A DNA stretch of 64,000 nucleotides from Cristatella mucedo (Eukaryota; Bryozoa; Phylactolaemata; Cristatellidae): contig WPIO01000006.1 of assembly GCA_009760855.2 (NCBI GenBank), positions 4,832,501 to 4,896,500 of the forward strand, in the 5' to 3' direction. The notes under the pieces were generated by a model. It searched no databases, was not told the DNA's origin, and saw only the letters and a list, made by a program, of their open reading frames with translations. Within the stretch, counting starts at the first letter, position 1. Each line of letters begins with the position of its first letter. This document shows positions 44,850-56,999 of this stretch, one piece after another. The position numbers were made by a program, and so were the translations under genes.

Positions 44850-45545
44850 AATAACTTATTACCGAACTAAGATTTCTGGAATATAAAACTCATGGAGTGT
44901 CACACTGAGTGATGTAAAACCTTTTCACGTGCGTTTTGGTAAACATGGCGATGTAGAATGCTAGAATTTGAGCTGCTTGTGCTGTGAGGGCCGTAAAAAA
45001 AAATCTTCTGCACAACACCCACAAATCTTGGCTTTGTGAAGTTATAGAAGATGATACGTTAACATTTACATACTTGAGATTCATTGTCGCATTGCCAATA
45101 TTATTTATTGTTGCATATTGATGCATTACCATGTATTCAGTAGTAGCAAGCATGCAAGTTCGCCGTAAGAGGCAGCAAGACGATTACATCAGCAGCTGAC
45201 AGCTTCTGCCAAGCTAGAGAGTTGATGCTGAAAGTGCTACGAACACTGAGCAGTCGATCGGCCTTAGAGGCGATGGTGTCAGCCGTACAATCGTCATCAG
45301 CAGCATCCATTCTTGCACCGGAAGTGACACATGCAGCAGCCGGGGCTCTGTGCCCTAGTCAGCTTTAGGGAGAGAGCTGCAGCAGTCAATGCAGGAGAAT
45401 TACGCATGCATTCGGGCAGCTGAGCCGGTAGGATTCAGTGCTCGGAGCTTGCTTAAAAATTCAACATACATTGAGCGATCAGCTATCGAGAGTAGAGGAC
45501 TGTGGCAATTTTATTGACCAACCAAGGCATAGCTATTTTGCTGGC
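44850..45545 (+). repeat. Shared flank, first part (copy 2)
   Basis: Counterpart of 35075-35840. Includes the LINE-2 tail (44980-45075) and the CAGCAGCTGACAGCTTCTGCC block. The segment 45430-45530 with TTGACCAACCAAGGCATAGC recurs at 35.70 and 62.77 kb. Confidence 0.85.
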
Positions 45546-45654
45546 GGCTTGGCTATGATGAGGTTCATGCAGCTCCTGTGCAGCAGTGCTACGTGGCAGC
45601 CGGAGAGCCCTCTCCGGCTGACTGTGACACCACACAGCCTGCTGACCTACTAAA

Positions 45655-45835
45655 AACACCAAGAATAATAATAATGATAATACATTTGCATATCACTCTC
45701 AAAGAATTTAGTTTCTTTCTAGGCACTTTACATGTGCTGTAAAGGAAGCATGCCCATATGGTTTGCCCCTGGGTCTTAGCCCAGGGGTAAGGTGCTTGCT
45801 CTTCACGACTCGGGTCGTGGGTTGAGTCATGCAGT
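45655..45835. mobile_element. LINE-1-type 3' end joined to a tRNA-like head
   Basis: 45660-45755 is a minus-oriented LINE-1 3' terminus (AATAATAATAATGATAATAC, CTTTCTAGGCACTTTACATG). 45757-45830 looks like a plus-oriented SINE-2 head with AGCCCAGGGGTAAGGTGC and GGGTCGTGGGTTGAGTC. This insertion is absent from the flank copies at 35.8 and 62.8 kb. Confidence 0.6.
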
Positions 45836-46069
45836 TAAATCAGCTTGACTTTCTTTTAATATGGTTAGTGGTACCATAGTCAAAGTAGTCTAAAAACAAA
45901 ATAATGACATCTTTTGATGGCTACCTGCTTGCAAAGAGAGGCCTGCTGCAAGTGTAGGATCTGGCGATCTCAGTTCACACTTATTTATGGGCACTAGCCA
46001 TGTCACACGGTAGCCCGGGCATGTAACTGTGGAGAACTAGGAAGCCCCAAGGAAGGCGATTCACCGGAA

Positions 46070-46385
46070 TTTGTTAAAATGACAGGGGAGCTACCTGAGA
46101 CTAGGCGCATTGTTTAAGGCGAGGGGTTATAGCTCTACAAGTTAAAATAAAAAGTTCATCTTTGTATGTACGATGAAACGGCTGCATAAGCAGCAGAGCC
46201 GAGGCAGCAGAGCCACAGAGCGGCAACAGCAGAGCAGCAGTCAGTGCTGCACTAACAGAGTAGCAGCAGCAGCAGCAGATAGAGCACCACCAACAAAGCA
46301 GCAACAGCCGGAAAACAGCTGCAGCAGCAGAGTGGCAGCAGGTAGAGCAGCAACAGCAGGGCAACAGAAGCTGAGACATTCTAAT

Positions 46386-46448
<63 letters not shown>

Positions 46449-46905
46449 GCTGCAGCAGCAGCAGCAAAGCAAAGTGGCAGCAGCACCTTAAGCTTTTACA
46501 CTTTGAGCTCCACCCGTTTGCTGCTACTCTTTGGTGTCGAGTCGTGCATGCATCGACGCCTTTAAGTGTAAGTGTCTATGCATAGGGATACCTACTGCTT
46601 CACATATAATCTCTAGGCTGGTTGTCTCTAGGTATGGCTTTAAGCCACTAGGTGACTACTAAAAAGCTCTACTTTTCCTTGCCAGCACAGATAGTGCCGA
46701 TGAGGCATGGTCTAGGTCCTCGTGTGGCCCAGGAGTTAAGTTGCTCTTCGCCTTTGACGACTGACGACGTGGACCACGTGAAATATGTGCAGCGACAGTA
46801 TATGCATAAAGTCCTCTTCGGGTGCTATACAAATGAATGAGCTGTTTCAGCTTTGAATGATCTTGTTTCTGAAATGAATTGAGCCACGAGCAGTTGAGTG
46901 GCACC
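46070..46905 (+). repeat. Shared flank, CAG-rich module and SINE-2 tail (copy 2)
   Basis: Contains the longest pure (CAG)n run of the window at 46389-46443, then GGTGTCGAGTCGTGCATGCAT and a SINE-2 head (46720-46745) and tail. A 130-codon plus frame through the CAG run (46173-46565) encodes poly-Ala/Gln and is not supported as a gene. Confidence 0.88.
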
Positions 46906-47330
46906 CGAATTACTACAATCCAGTCTAATTAGGTTAGCAACGACCAGACGTAAGCGTTGCCGAGCACACATCTTTCGCTGATATCGTAGAACATGTTCGA
47001 ATTTACCTGTCCACAAAATTTTATGTCACTGCGTGCACGAGCACGTATGCAAATGAGCTTTGGCGCTGGATGCCTGTACTGCAATCTACAGCAATCCATT
47101 CTAGTTCTCGTCAAATGCACCCCAAATCTGCTGCAAATAGCTCCAAAAAGTCTGGAATAAAAAACTACGCTACACGCACAATGTACCCAGAAAATGTCGC
47201 GCGATTCCGTTCACGCCTTTCACAAAGTCCACTGAAATAAGAATGCAGTAGCCCAGGCCAATACCGAAATCCACTGCATTCCACCAGGCAACGAAAGAAA
47301 TCCCGATTGAAAAGCTCTTTGTCTTTGCTG
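46905..47330. repeat. Shared flank, outer part (copy 2)
   Basis: Direct repeat of 36636-37020. Followed by a partial internal repeat (CAGTAGCCCAGGCCAATACC at both 47247 and 47412). Confidence 0.8.
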
Positions 47331-47549
47331 CACATGACAAAACACTCTGCGACAATTGCATAAAAAAGTCTCACTTGTACGGCCGTTCTCGTGCAATGAG
47401 CTGCAATCGACTGCAGTAGCCCAGGCCAATACCAAAACCCACTTTAATCCACAGAATCCACCGCATAAAAATCGAAATACATTGCGCCGAGTTACAGTTT
47501 TATTTCAAATTAGAGTACACCGTGGTGTGTGCACAACCACGTAAAAGAA

Positions 47550-49825
47550 AAAAAAATGTGCAATCTCGCACAGTGGCAATGGGCGGCAATCGCTTAAAAT
47601 GAGCTGGAAAACTACAGCAATCCACTTAGAGCTGGCGAAGTGCTTCGCTCAAAGCAGTATCGCCATAACCGCTGTACAAATTTCATTTTATTCGTACATT
47701 ATGCGTTCATTTATTTCAGCGTTTCAATGATTTATTAAGATTAAGTCGTTCGGTTTGCGAAAATTGCCGATATTTTCCTCATATCTTCTGACAGTTCTGA
47801 GCTGTGGGGAACGCCTCTGTTCGACAAAAGAAATCTGGCTGACATGTAAGGCGATAGCAGAACAGTTATGGAATCCAGCTCGATCGATTATCGAGCTGCT
47901 GCCGGTCGATCGCTCGTCGTGAACAGGCCCCAGCAGCGAAAGTCAGTCAGGCCACAGTCGGGCAGCGTCTCTCTTTGCTGAGCTTAATGAGCTGCAGTCG
48001 ATCTCGGGCTGTCAGGCCGCCGCACAAGAGTTCGTTGATGCTCTGGTAGACAGGGCTGCCGTATCGAGACTATTCAACGAAGCTGCCCAGGCAGCGACTT
48101 TCAATACTTGCGGGAAGGCGGAAGGAAGACGTATATGCTTCCCTATTTTGTGCAGCGTTTTAGTGCCGAACTCGTCGCTGTGGAGTTCATGTTTTCTGCT
48201 GTCGCGAGCCATTCTCGTTGTCGTAGCACTGGCAAGTTGCTTCGGAATGAGTCCTGTGTATCGACGCACAGTCAGTTGTAAGTACTGAAGATGTCTTAGA
48301 AAGAGATTCTATGCGTGTCACATACATCGCTTCGTCCACGACACCTTTGATGACGCAGCAAAATGTATCCAACCGAAATCTTTGCTGCATTTAAATAGAA
48401 CAAGAATAAGCAAAACTGAACTTGGATTTCAAATTTTACTCCGACACGTATTAGCCGAGTCATGGATTTTACAAGGATAAAACGTACACTCGCAATAAAG
48501 CTGAAAAAAAAGTTGCAAGAATGCGCTTAACAAACTTCACTCGTGTATCTTGATCTATTAAGGTTCGACAAGTTGTGATGCAAGTCGCAGACTCATGATG
48601 CCGAAATTCTTAAATAATTTATTGACAATCCCATTTGTTAACAGAAATTATATTCAAAAAAATAAAACTCACGATTATAGGATCACATACAAACCAACCT
48701 GATCGCACTCTCGGAGCTTTAAATTATACACTGAGAAATTCCCTATATTGAAATATCCGCTAGCTCAATCAGTAGCTGTATATTTTAAGGTCGCGTGTTG
48801 CTTCACTAACTAAACTACCGTCAACCAGTGCACGAGTTCATTTAACCAATACAATCACATTTATCATGACAGGAGAATGCCTCCTACGAGTACGAGCTTG
48901 ATTATTAACCAAGCATACATCTGATAACGATGGTAGCGTGGCTGGCCGCGATATGGCGGTGTGTTTTTACTCCTGCTGACTGCTAGATTAAAACATAGTC
49001 TTAACCAACAAAAATGCAGCTCAATAACAGGAGATAAGCCACTTTGCATGTATCAGCCATGTCTCCCACCATCAGCCAAGCACTATATCTCGTTGAGTCC
49101 CTCGAGAGGGAGAAGTGAGGCAGCAGCAGCCCGAAAGTCGGCGGCAGAAATTCACAGTGACGATAGCAGGAAATGACTAACAGCAGCAGCAGCATATGCT
49201 CTTAGACAACGGGGTTCAAAAGCAATCAAGATTATGGGAAAATAAAGATATTGTATTTTCATGAATCGGAGCTTTGAAAGAACAAAAATAGCATTAAATC
49301 CGATAGTCTGCTTTGATGACCTGCTCAAAAAGAGGCAATACGTAGTTTCCCCTCCAGCAAGTTTTTTGGGAAATCTCCGAATATCTATGGTGAACGCCCG
49401 AGGGGATGCCAGCTGAGTGTCTGCAGTTAGACGATGTCAATTAATTAAATCAAATTCTATAGCATAATCGCTTACTAATTTTTCTAGCAGTTTTGTTAAG
49501 CTTATATTAACTTTGAGCTGCTATTATTGGACCGCAAGACCACGCCTTTGCATAAAATAACTAGGCAAGCACAACGGACGTAGCAGTATGCAACCAGAAA
49601 GGTCGCCGGTCAAGCACTCGCAAAAAATACTCATCCTCAACATTGAAGAGATAAGCGGATTTTAAGGAGAACCAAAATGACATCGTAGTCAACGAGATTG
49701 CTGCCCGCACTCTTAGCTATTACAGCCGGACGAGAATCGGCGAGAAAGCGTGCGAGCAGCCTCAGCGACCGCATTGCGCGACGTCGCACTGTAGATCTGA
49801 CTCTTGTGGCTAGGTAAAAAAAAAA
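47550..49825. other. Host-like DNA, nothing recognised
   Basis: Several open frames of 60-85 codons on both strands (for example 48012-48269 minus), none with a motif, splice context or partner. A GCAGCAGCAGC run at about 49180 is short. Confidence 0.35.
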
Positions 49826-49832
49826 TATAATT

Positions 49833-49965
49833 CATTTATATAGCGCCCCAAGAGAACTTAATCTCTATTCAGGCGCTTCAAAAATGCCTCGATGCTCGAG
49901 CCCACGACCTCAGTCAGGCCTTAGTCGGGGCGAGCACCTTAACCGCTAGACCAAACCAGTAGGTA
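49833..49965 (-). mobile_element. SINE-2 copy
   Basis: Minus-strand head with B box (GGGCTCGAGC) and A-box region GGTTTGGTCTAGCGG, LINE-derived tail GAGATTAAGTTCTCTTGGGG and A/T end. Nearly identical in tail to the copies at 6.7 and 18.9 kb. Confidence 0.86.
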
Positions 49966-49969
49966 AGCT

Positions 49970-51690
49970 TAGTCGCGGACTGCACAAACGGTGCAGCTAG
50001 AAGCCGTAATAGTAGTCTACTTGTACGTCCCTCCGGCTGAACAGCGTTCGAGGTAACTGACGTTACCTTGACTCAGTGTGGCTCTGCCTGGCTGTGAGAC
50101 GCCGAAAAACGTTGGATTCGCGTTATAAAACACATGGGAGCGAGCACTTGTCTAGCAACTCGCCGCAGTTTGAGAGCTCCGTTCGTCAGGAATTCTCGCG
50201 CTCTCAAAAAAGCGGTGTGACAATTACCATAGGAGCTAGCGTCTTTCGAAAATGGCAATTATTACCTCGCATGTCGCCTTGCTCTTTCGATTTACCCGGA
50301 TAGCGGGCCGACGTCCCTGCAGCGTTTCCCTAATGGCCTCATCCTGTGGCCCGCCGGGAAAGTAACTTGGGATGTTACCCGTTAGCAAATTACTAATTTG
50401 CGCCCACTCAGGATCACTTTGACGAGAGAAGATTATGCAATGCTTTTCCCTTCTTTGAATTTAGGAAAATACGATTTTGAGAATGTTGAAGCAAATTGGC
50501 CTCATCTTATGTTACGATCGTCAGGCGGATGGTGTTGCAGCTGCCAACAGTTTGTATTTCCGTTTCCTGCTCGCGTTATTGCAATGGCTGGATGTGAAGA
50601 ATTATTATGAATGTGATGAATTATTGTTGCTGGGCTGCTTCGACCGCGTAAAGCTGTCGCTTTGCGTTGTCGCGTCATTGGCTGGAGCTCCTTCTTCATT
50701 CGAGCCATCATCCATACAAAGGTCTAGGCCGTACGTGATGTCATGCTTATTTTATTTTCTCTCACGGCCGCATTGTGCTGCGATACGTCAGCTGCGTTAA
50801 GAAATTTGAAAATTTCTACCTGGATCGGCGATGTCAACTCTGGTCGGTAAACAAGCTCGTCAGAGACGATCAACCTGGCCCCTGGTTGGTAGCTGGCCTG
50901 CTGTGCGACGTGCGTACACCGGCTCAGTGCATTTGAGGTTCTTAGAAGCAGCCGGACCACGTCAGACGACAAACAGAAGACATACTCAGCACTGCAGCGA
51001 CAGCTACGGAGCTAGACGGCTAAAAACCATTCAGACGTTCGGCGTCACGTCCTCGCTGTCGACCCGTGCTGGGGTGAGTCGCCGGGGCAAGCAGCCGGGC
51101 TCTCCTCGGCACCACGCATGCGTACTAGTTACCTAAGTAAGCTGAGCTTTACTATTGGCAGGTCCATGATGAGGTTGAGGGCGTGTCGACTGATTTCGTT
51201 GCTGGCCCGCGACAGCATGCGCCCGCTGAGGGTCGCTCCCGCCACCCGCGGTGAGTGTCAGCGTGAGTGCAGCACCGAAGTGCCACCCACAAAAGTGCAC
51301 AGTGGTAAGCCCACTCGGTTGGTGGCCCTAGCGCAGGCCTAGATCGGAAGCAAGGGCGATTCGGTCGCAGCCGTGCGGCAGTTTTTACGCGGTCTGCTAA
51401 AGCCACGATGCAGTGCTGGGGGTGAGATTTTACTCATAGCTAGCACTCCTAGCCTCACGATACGGTGGTTTCGGAAAGGGGTGCACTTATCTGCTTGCAC
51501 CCAAAGTTTTCAGTGGTTTGATAGCTAACGAATACCAGCAGGTATGTGTAAACTGGGCAGGAGGTACGCAGCAGTGTTAACGTTTGCATGGCCCATATAA
51601 TGCAGCCGGGTCTATCGGCTACTGAGCTAGCCATGGAAACTTTAATTGATTTCGCATGCCCTTTGTTCTATATAAGATGGCGCTGCAAGC
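49970..51690. other. Host-like DNA, nothing recognised
   Basis: Open frames of up to ~105 codons near 50.4-51.4 kb overlap on both strands and carry no recognisable domain. GC-rich between 50.8 and 51.4 kb. Confidence 0.35.
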
Positions 51691-51699
51691 TACAGAAAA

Positions 51700-53470
51700 A
51701 AATAATAATAATTATAATGCACTTGATAAAGCGCCCGCAGAGAACTGAATCTCTCTCTCTATGTACTTAACGTTTGATGCAAAGGAAAATGCAATTGAAT
51801 GGTGAGTGATATCATACTTGATAAACAAACAAAATGATAATAACATGGTTAGGGGTGACATGCACAGGGTCAGCATGCAAATGTGGTTAGTGACAGCATG
51901 CACAGTGTCAGCACCCATAAGCACATCAACGATGAATCACAGGGAACCAATAAATGCTGTCCTAAATAGGTGTGTTTTTTAGTTCTTTTTAAATGTGATC
52001 AGTTCAGGAGATATTCTGACGCAGTTCGGGAGTGAATTCCAGGCTTTGGGAGCATACGAACTAAATGCGAAGTCTCCAAAGGATTTGAGGTTTGTACGAG
52101 GTATTTGTAGGCTGTTGGATTCGGCAAAGCGGGTGGTACGATGCTTTGCCTGATGTGGGAGTATATCTGAGAGATAGGCTGGAGCCAAAGAATGAAGCGA
52201 CCTAAAAGTGAGCGAAAAAACCTTGAAGTCAATCCGTTGCTTGACTGGTAGCCAGTGTAGGTGGGCGAGAAGAGCTGTAATGTGACAACTGCGACGCTCA
52301 CGACAGACAAGCCTAGCTACTGAGTTTTGCACCAGCTGCAATCGCCTGATCGCACGTGCTGGTAGGCCAGTAAGCAGTGAGTTGCAGAAGTCGAGACGAG
52401 ATGTCACGAATGCATGGACGAACTTGGACGCGGTATCCTTATCTAAACAAGCCCGAATTTGAGCAATGGTTTAAAGCTGAAAATAGGCAGATTTGACTGT
52501 GGAGCTGATATGGTCGTCTAACGAGAGGTCGCTTTGGAATATGACACCTAGATTTCGAGCTGATTCAACTGGAGATATGCTGGCAGAGCCAATTTTGAGA
52601 GTCAGCCTTTCCAATCTCTGGATCACACTGGGTTTGCCCATAACTAGTAAGTTAGTTTTATCATCATTTAGTTTTAGAAAATTTGCTGCCATCCATGTGC
52701 GGATGTCATCAATGCATGCAGCTAGTGAGTTTAGAGAATTTGAGGTGCTCGAAGGCTGGGAGGGATCAAAGCAAAGGTACAACTGAGTGTCATCCGCATA
52801 GAAGTGAAAGCCTAGATTGTGCTTGGCAATCACATCAGCAAGAGGGAGAGTATAAACCATGAAATGAACCGGACCTAGCTCGGAGCCCTGAGGTACGCCG
52901 TATTACGATAATACTCTGGAATCACCCACTGAGATAGGACCTGAACCATTGCAGAGCAGTACCGGTGATGCCCAGGCGAGATGAGAGGCGCTCTAGAAAA
53001 ACTTTGTGATCGATGGTATCAAAAGCTGCCGAAAAATCGAGCCAAACAAACACAGAAACTCTACCCATGTCTGCATTCCTAAGTAGTATACCTTAAGCAA
53101 TGCTGACTCTGTGGAGTGATTGCTCTAAAGCCAGACTGGAACTTACTAGCAAGGTGTGAGGTTTTCATATATGAGTTCAGCAGGTCAGCAATGACCCGTT
53201 CTAGTGTCGTTGATAGGAATGGTAGAAGGGAGACTGGGCGGTAGTTGCTTAAGTTCTCTTGGTCTAGTGTCGCTTTCTTGAGAAGTGGCCTGACTACAGC
53301 TGTTTTGATAGGTGATGGGACATGACTTGAGGCTAATGACATGTTAGTTATACATGGCAGCAACAGATCAATGCAACGTAGGAGCAGGACAGTGGGAAGA
53401 GATATAATAGTGGGTCTAGAGGACTTGTAAAAGAGTAGAAGTAGTTCTCTCACTGCGACTTTTTATGAAG
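51700..53470 (-). mobile_element. LINE-1 family (CR1/L2-like) reverse transcriptase copy, 5'-truncated
   Basis: Minus-strand non-LTR retrotransposon. RT motifs in order: RPLLKKATLDQENLSNYRPV (~53260), QSGFRA (~53125), [13 protein letters not shown] (~53020), YGVPQGSEL (~52895), YADDTQLY (52777-52800) and NFLKLNDDKTNLLVMGKPS (~52650). Then the C-terminal SRLDFCNSLLTGLP (~52390), HWLPVKQRIDFK (~52250) and PKAWNSLPNC (~52045). A ~280-bp 3' UTR ends in an ATTATTATT-like repeat at 51700-51720. Endonuclease domain absent; frameshifts near 52870-53080. Confidence 0.93.
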
Positions 53471-53514
53471 ACGTACGTAACCTCATTTGATCGTTGAACA
53501 AAACCTGCTATCAT

Positions 53515-53960
53515 AGGGTGAGTGCAGCTAATTATTATAACAATAATAATAATAACAAAATACTTTATTAAGCACCCTCAGAGAACTCAATCTCTTTCTA
53601 GGTGCTTTGCATCTGCTGCAAAGGAAACACACTCGAATGGTGAATGGTATCATGCTTGATAAAGAACATGATCAACATCGTTAAGGGTTACATGCACAGG
53701 GTCAGCATGCAAGTGTGGTTAGTGGCAGCATGCATAAGCACATAAACGGCGAATCACAGGGACGCGCTAAAAGCTGCCGTAATAAGGTGCGTTTTAATTT
53801 CTTTTTAAATGGGTTCAAGTCAAGGGATGTCGTGACAAAAGTCGGAGTGAGTTCCTGGCTTTGGGAGCATATGGTCTCCAAAGGATGTGAGGTTTGTACG
53901 AGGTATAGGTAAACAGATACCGAAAATCTGGTGTTCCAATGGTTGACCCGGAGGGGGAGT
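53515..53960 (-). mobile_element. LINE-1 family 3' end, second copy
   Basis: Begins in a (TAA)n-like run at 53535-53560, then the terminal block AGCACCCTCAGAGAACTCAA and CTTTCTAGGTGC, the UTR with GGGTCAGCATGCAAGTG and decayed coding remains to about 53960. Lies head-to-tail with the 51.7-53.5 kb copy. Confidence 0.85.
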
Positions 53961-54065
53961 CGATTAAGCTACACGTGTTCTGGCCATCCGATGACGGGAT
54001 TGTGAGCCTGCGAGCGGCAACTCTACTGTCTATCCTGAGGAGGCATAATAGATTATGTGGGATGA

Positions 54066-54271
54066 ATCTAACGCAGTGGTTCTCGCCTTCCTAATGCTGC
54101 GATCGTTTAATACAGTTCCTCGTATTGTGGCGACCCCCAACCATAGAGTTATCGTGTGAAAATGAGAAAATGCGTGTTTTTTGACCGTATTAGGTGACCC
54201 TTGTGAACGGGTCGTGTCGTTTGACACTCAAAGGGGTCGCGACCCACAGGATGAGAACTGCTGATCTAACG
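54066..54271. mobile_element. hAT MITE with perfect 8-bp target duplication (SPIN/URR1-like ends)
   Basis: Element body 54074-54263 (190 bp). The terminal inverted repeats are CAGTGGTTCTC and its counterpart GAGAACTGCTG. The 8-bp direct repeat ATCTAACG at 54066-54073 and 54264-54271 is the signature of a hAT insertion. Inside, CCTAATGCTGCGA, TTTAATACAGTTCCTC, GACCCCCAACCATA, AAAGGGGTCGCGACCCACAG and related blocks resemble the vertebrate SPIN/URR1-type hAT MITEs as I remember them. No transposase. Confidence 0.88.
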
Positions 54272-54339
54272 CTTGTTCAGTCTCCGAAGCACACCGGTCT
54301 TCCATTTTTAAGTACCAGTGGAGCCAGCTTCCAAAAATA

Positions 54340-54520
54340 TGACCTCGCTCTCACTCAATCTTCTCCTGTCCTCCGCTTCCCTTCTTTACCCCTCTTATCA
54401 CCCTCCCCTCTTTTCCCCCTCTCCTCCCCTCCCTTCCCTACGCTGCCCTTGGCTCTTTCCTTTTCCTCTCGTCTTCTCTCATCACTCTTACCTGCTCTTC
54501 TCTCCTCACTCACTGTGACT
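54340..54520. repeat. Polypyrimidine tract
   Basis: C/T-rich strand with CCCTCTCCTCCCCTCCC-like runs; similar tract at 54890-55065. Ser/Pro/Leu frames across it are artefacts. Confidence 0.85.
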
Positions 54521-54889
54521 TAGTTTAAATGATGGCACTGCCCCTGATCTTTGTATGAGTGGGCTGTGACACTCGATGTGGTACGTATTGAGATCGTGAT
54601 GCGATAATGCATAGCCGACGACAGTGCTGAGCCTAAATGTTTTCTACCGGAACTAAGCTGGAGGGCCTTCTCGACTTTGACTAGCCAATCGGAGCGTAGC
54701 GTTCCTAGTACCGGCAGTAGCATCGTCGCTAACGAACCAGGGCCAGCGTTCCTGAACTGCAGACTGCAAACTGTGCTTCAGGGCGGCAGTGGAGCTTCCC
54801 CAGGCTCCGTGCATAGTAGAATAAACTGGCGGTGCTGCTCGTCCGCTGGCATTTCTGGGCTGTGAGCGACGGCAAACCAAACTAAACTC

Positions 54890-55065
54890 CCATCCTCACC
54901 CCAAGCTCCCTTCCCCTTTCCTCTTCCCCCTTCTTCTTCTGCTCTTACCAGTGCTCACTCCAACCCATCCCTCTCTTCCTCTCCCCATGCTCCCTTCCCC
55001 TTCCCCTCCTCTTTCCTACCCTTTCCTTTCCTGCTCTCCCCTCCCCTCTCCTCAACTCTAACTGC
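54890..55065. repeat. Second polypyrimidine tract
   Basis: C/T-rich, alike in composition to 54340-54520, with CCCTTCCCCTTTCCTCTTCC runs. Between and after the tracts (54530-54890, 55070-55810) I see no supported gene. Confidence 0.85.
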
Positions 55066-55816
55066 AGCGGTCGGGTGGCTATGCACAGGGAGCCGAACTG
55101 GTGCCACCTGGGCATTGGGCAGCTCCACGGGGCTTCCTCGGTTTTCTTATGACGGCTCCTGCTGGTCTTCAGCTGCCTGGCCGTGGGCTGCGGCAGTGAA
55201 CTTCCGGCGATCGGTGAAGCCGGAGCGCCTAGCCTCTGCGAAATCGTAGGCACCGCCTGTCAGTCCGAAGGCTTACTGAGGCAGCTTACCGTTACTACGT
55301 CGAGGCGCTTCGGAACAGCCGAGGACTGTTTAGAGGTCGTTGCCCCCTTAGAGCGTGATGGGCTGTTCAGTGCTCCGGCTGCTTGGCGAAGCCGGCGACT
55401 CACTCTCGTCGAGCCCTTGCACACTGCTGCATTCTCGCTTTCCCATAGATATACGGCACATCGACGGCCCCCTTCTGTGGGATGATCGGCTTGCTCGTCT
55501 GGTTCATTCGGATTCGCTGAGCCGTCGTTTCCGGTAAAGTCGAGTCTGGCCGAGAGAGCTCTGGGAGCAGAGGGAGGCATGACGTCGGCAGCACAAGAGA
55601 TTCAGCTTGCCCGTGCGGCTAGCTCGGCAGTGACTATATTCAGTCGAAGTCAGTTTTGTGATCCGTGACGATAGCTCACATTAAGGTTAAACGTTCGAGT
55701 GTGTTCCTTGATGAGTAGCTCTCATGATATAGTTTCGGCACTCTTCAGTAGTGATTAACTGGGATTACCACATCTAGCTCTATGCGTCGGGATTTCAACG
55801 ATATTTTTCGAGCAGC

Positions 55817-56575
55817 GACATCCCGAGCGTTTCAAGCGTAAAGCTTGCTATCAAAACGAACTTTCAAAATCTCGATATTCTAGTATAGTCAAATAAATAT
55901 CGGTCTAAGTAAACAACCCATTAAATATTGCAGGTTCAGGTTATATCGTGTCTAAAATCTGCTGCTTTTTGGAGCAGAATTCTTCTTACTCAATTATTTA
56001 GAATTCGTTATTAGCTTGAGATGTATTACAGCTTCCGTCTTCTGCCACGCAACTCCATAATAGAAAATATGTTCTTGAGTCTTCCGTGGTTCAGCGGATT
56101 TCTTGTGCAGGCTGTCATAGGGCCAGCTGTTTCGGAGTGGGCATTGCAAAGCTCTTTGGCTTGCTGCTGGGTGCCACTCAATTGCTCGTGGCTCAATTCA
56201 TTTCAGGAGCAAAATCGTACAAAGCTTAAACAGATAATTCATTTGTATAGAACCCTAAGAGAACTAGATGTCCATTCAGGCGCTTCACATATGTCATAGA
56301 ATCCATGACGTCGGTCGTCAAAGGCGAATAGCAACTTAACTCCTGGGCCACGCGAGGCCGTACGCCATGCCTCGTCGACACCATCTGTGCTGCTTAGGAA
56401 AAGTGGAGCTTTTTGGTAGTCACCCAATGACTTAAAGCCATACCTAGAGACAACAAGCCTAGAGGTTGTATGTGAAGCAGCCGCTATCTCTATGCGTAGA
56501 CACTCACACTCACAGGCTAAGTAAACGTCTATGCACGCACCGAACAACATCAAAGAGTAGCAGCAAAGAAGATGG
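55817..56575 (-). repeat. Inverted copy of the shared flank (left arm)
   Basis: Reverse complement of about 63240-64000: blocks CGAGCGTTT..AAAGC, ATATCGTGTCTAAAATCTGC, GAATTCTTCTTACTCAATTA, GGGTGCCACTCAATTGCTCG and the SINE-2 segment at 56230-56400. Alignment continues to the window's right edge, so the true end of the inverted pair is not seen. Confidence 0.88.
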
Positions 56576-56935
56576 AGCTCAAAGTTTCAAAGCCTGAGGT
56601 GCTGCTCTGCTGTTGCTGTTTTTTCTGCTCTGTTGGTGGTGCTCTGTCTGCTGCTGCTGCTGCCACTCTGCTGCTGCTGTTTTGCTGCTCTGTTGGTGGT
56701 GCTCTGTCTGCTGCTGCTGCTGCTGCTGCTGCCACTCTGCTGCTGCTGTTTTGCTGCTTTGTTGGTGGTGCTCTGTCTGCTGCTGCTGCTGCTGCCACTC
56801 TGCTGCTGCTGTTTTGCTGCTTTGCTGGTGGTGCTCTGTCTGCTGCTGCTGCTGCTGCCACTCTGCTGCTGCTGCTGTTTTGTTGGTGGTGCTCTGTCTA
56901 CTGCTGCAGCGGCTCTATCGGTCGGCAGCCATTCT
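56576..56935. repeat. CTG-rich minisatellite
   Basis: Four to five tandem units of about 60-70 bp built from GGTGGTGCTCTGTCTGCTGC, a (CTG)n of changing length, CCACTCTGCTGC and TGTTTTGCTGC. This is the inverted counterpart of the CAG modules at 35.9, 46.2 and 63.0 kb, but more regular. Leu/Cys/Ala frames here are artefacts. Confidence 0.92.
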
Positions 56936-56999
56936 AATGCTTACCAGGGCCTTTCCCCTTTGTTTTGTTTTCTTGCTTGTAGTCATTCCGATTGCCCGG

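Noticed and set aside
47165-47435. Three overlapping minus ORFs near 47.2-47.4 kb
   Set aside because: They lie in the repeated outer flank, overlap in different frames and are not conserved in the 36.6-37.0 kb copy.
54194-54523. 109-codon plus-strand ORF
   Set aside because: It starts inside the hAT MITE and runs through the polypyrimidine tract.
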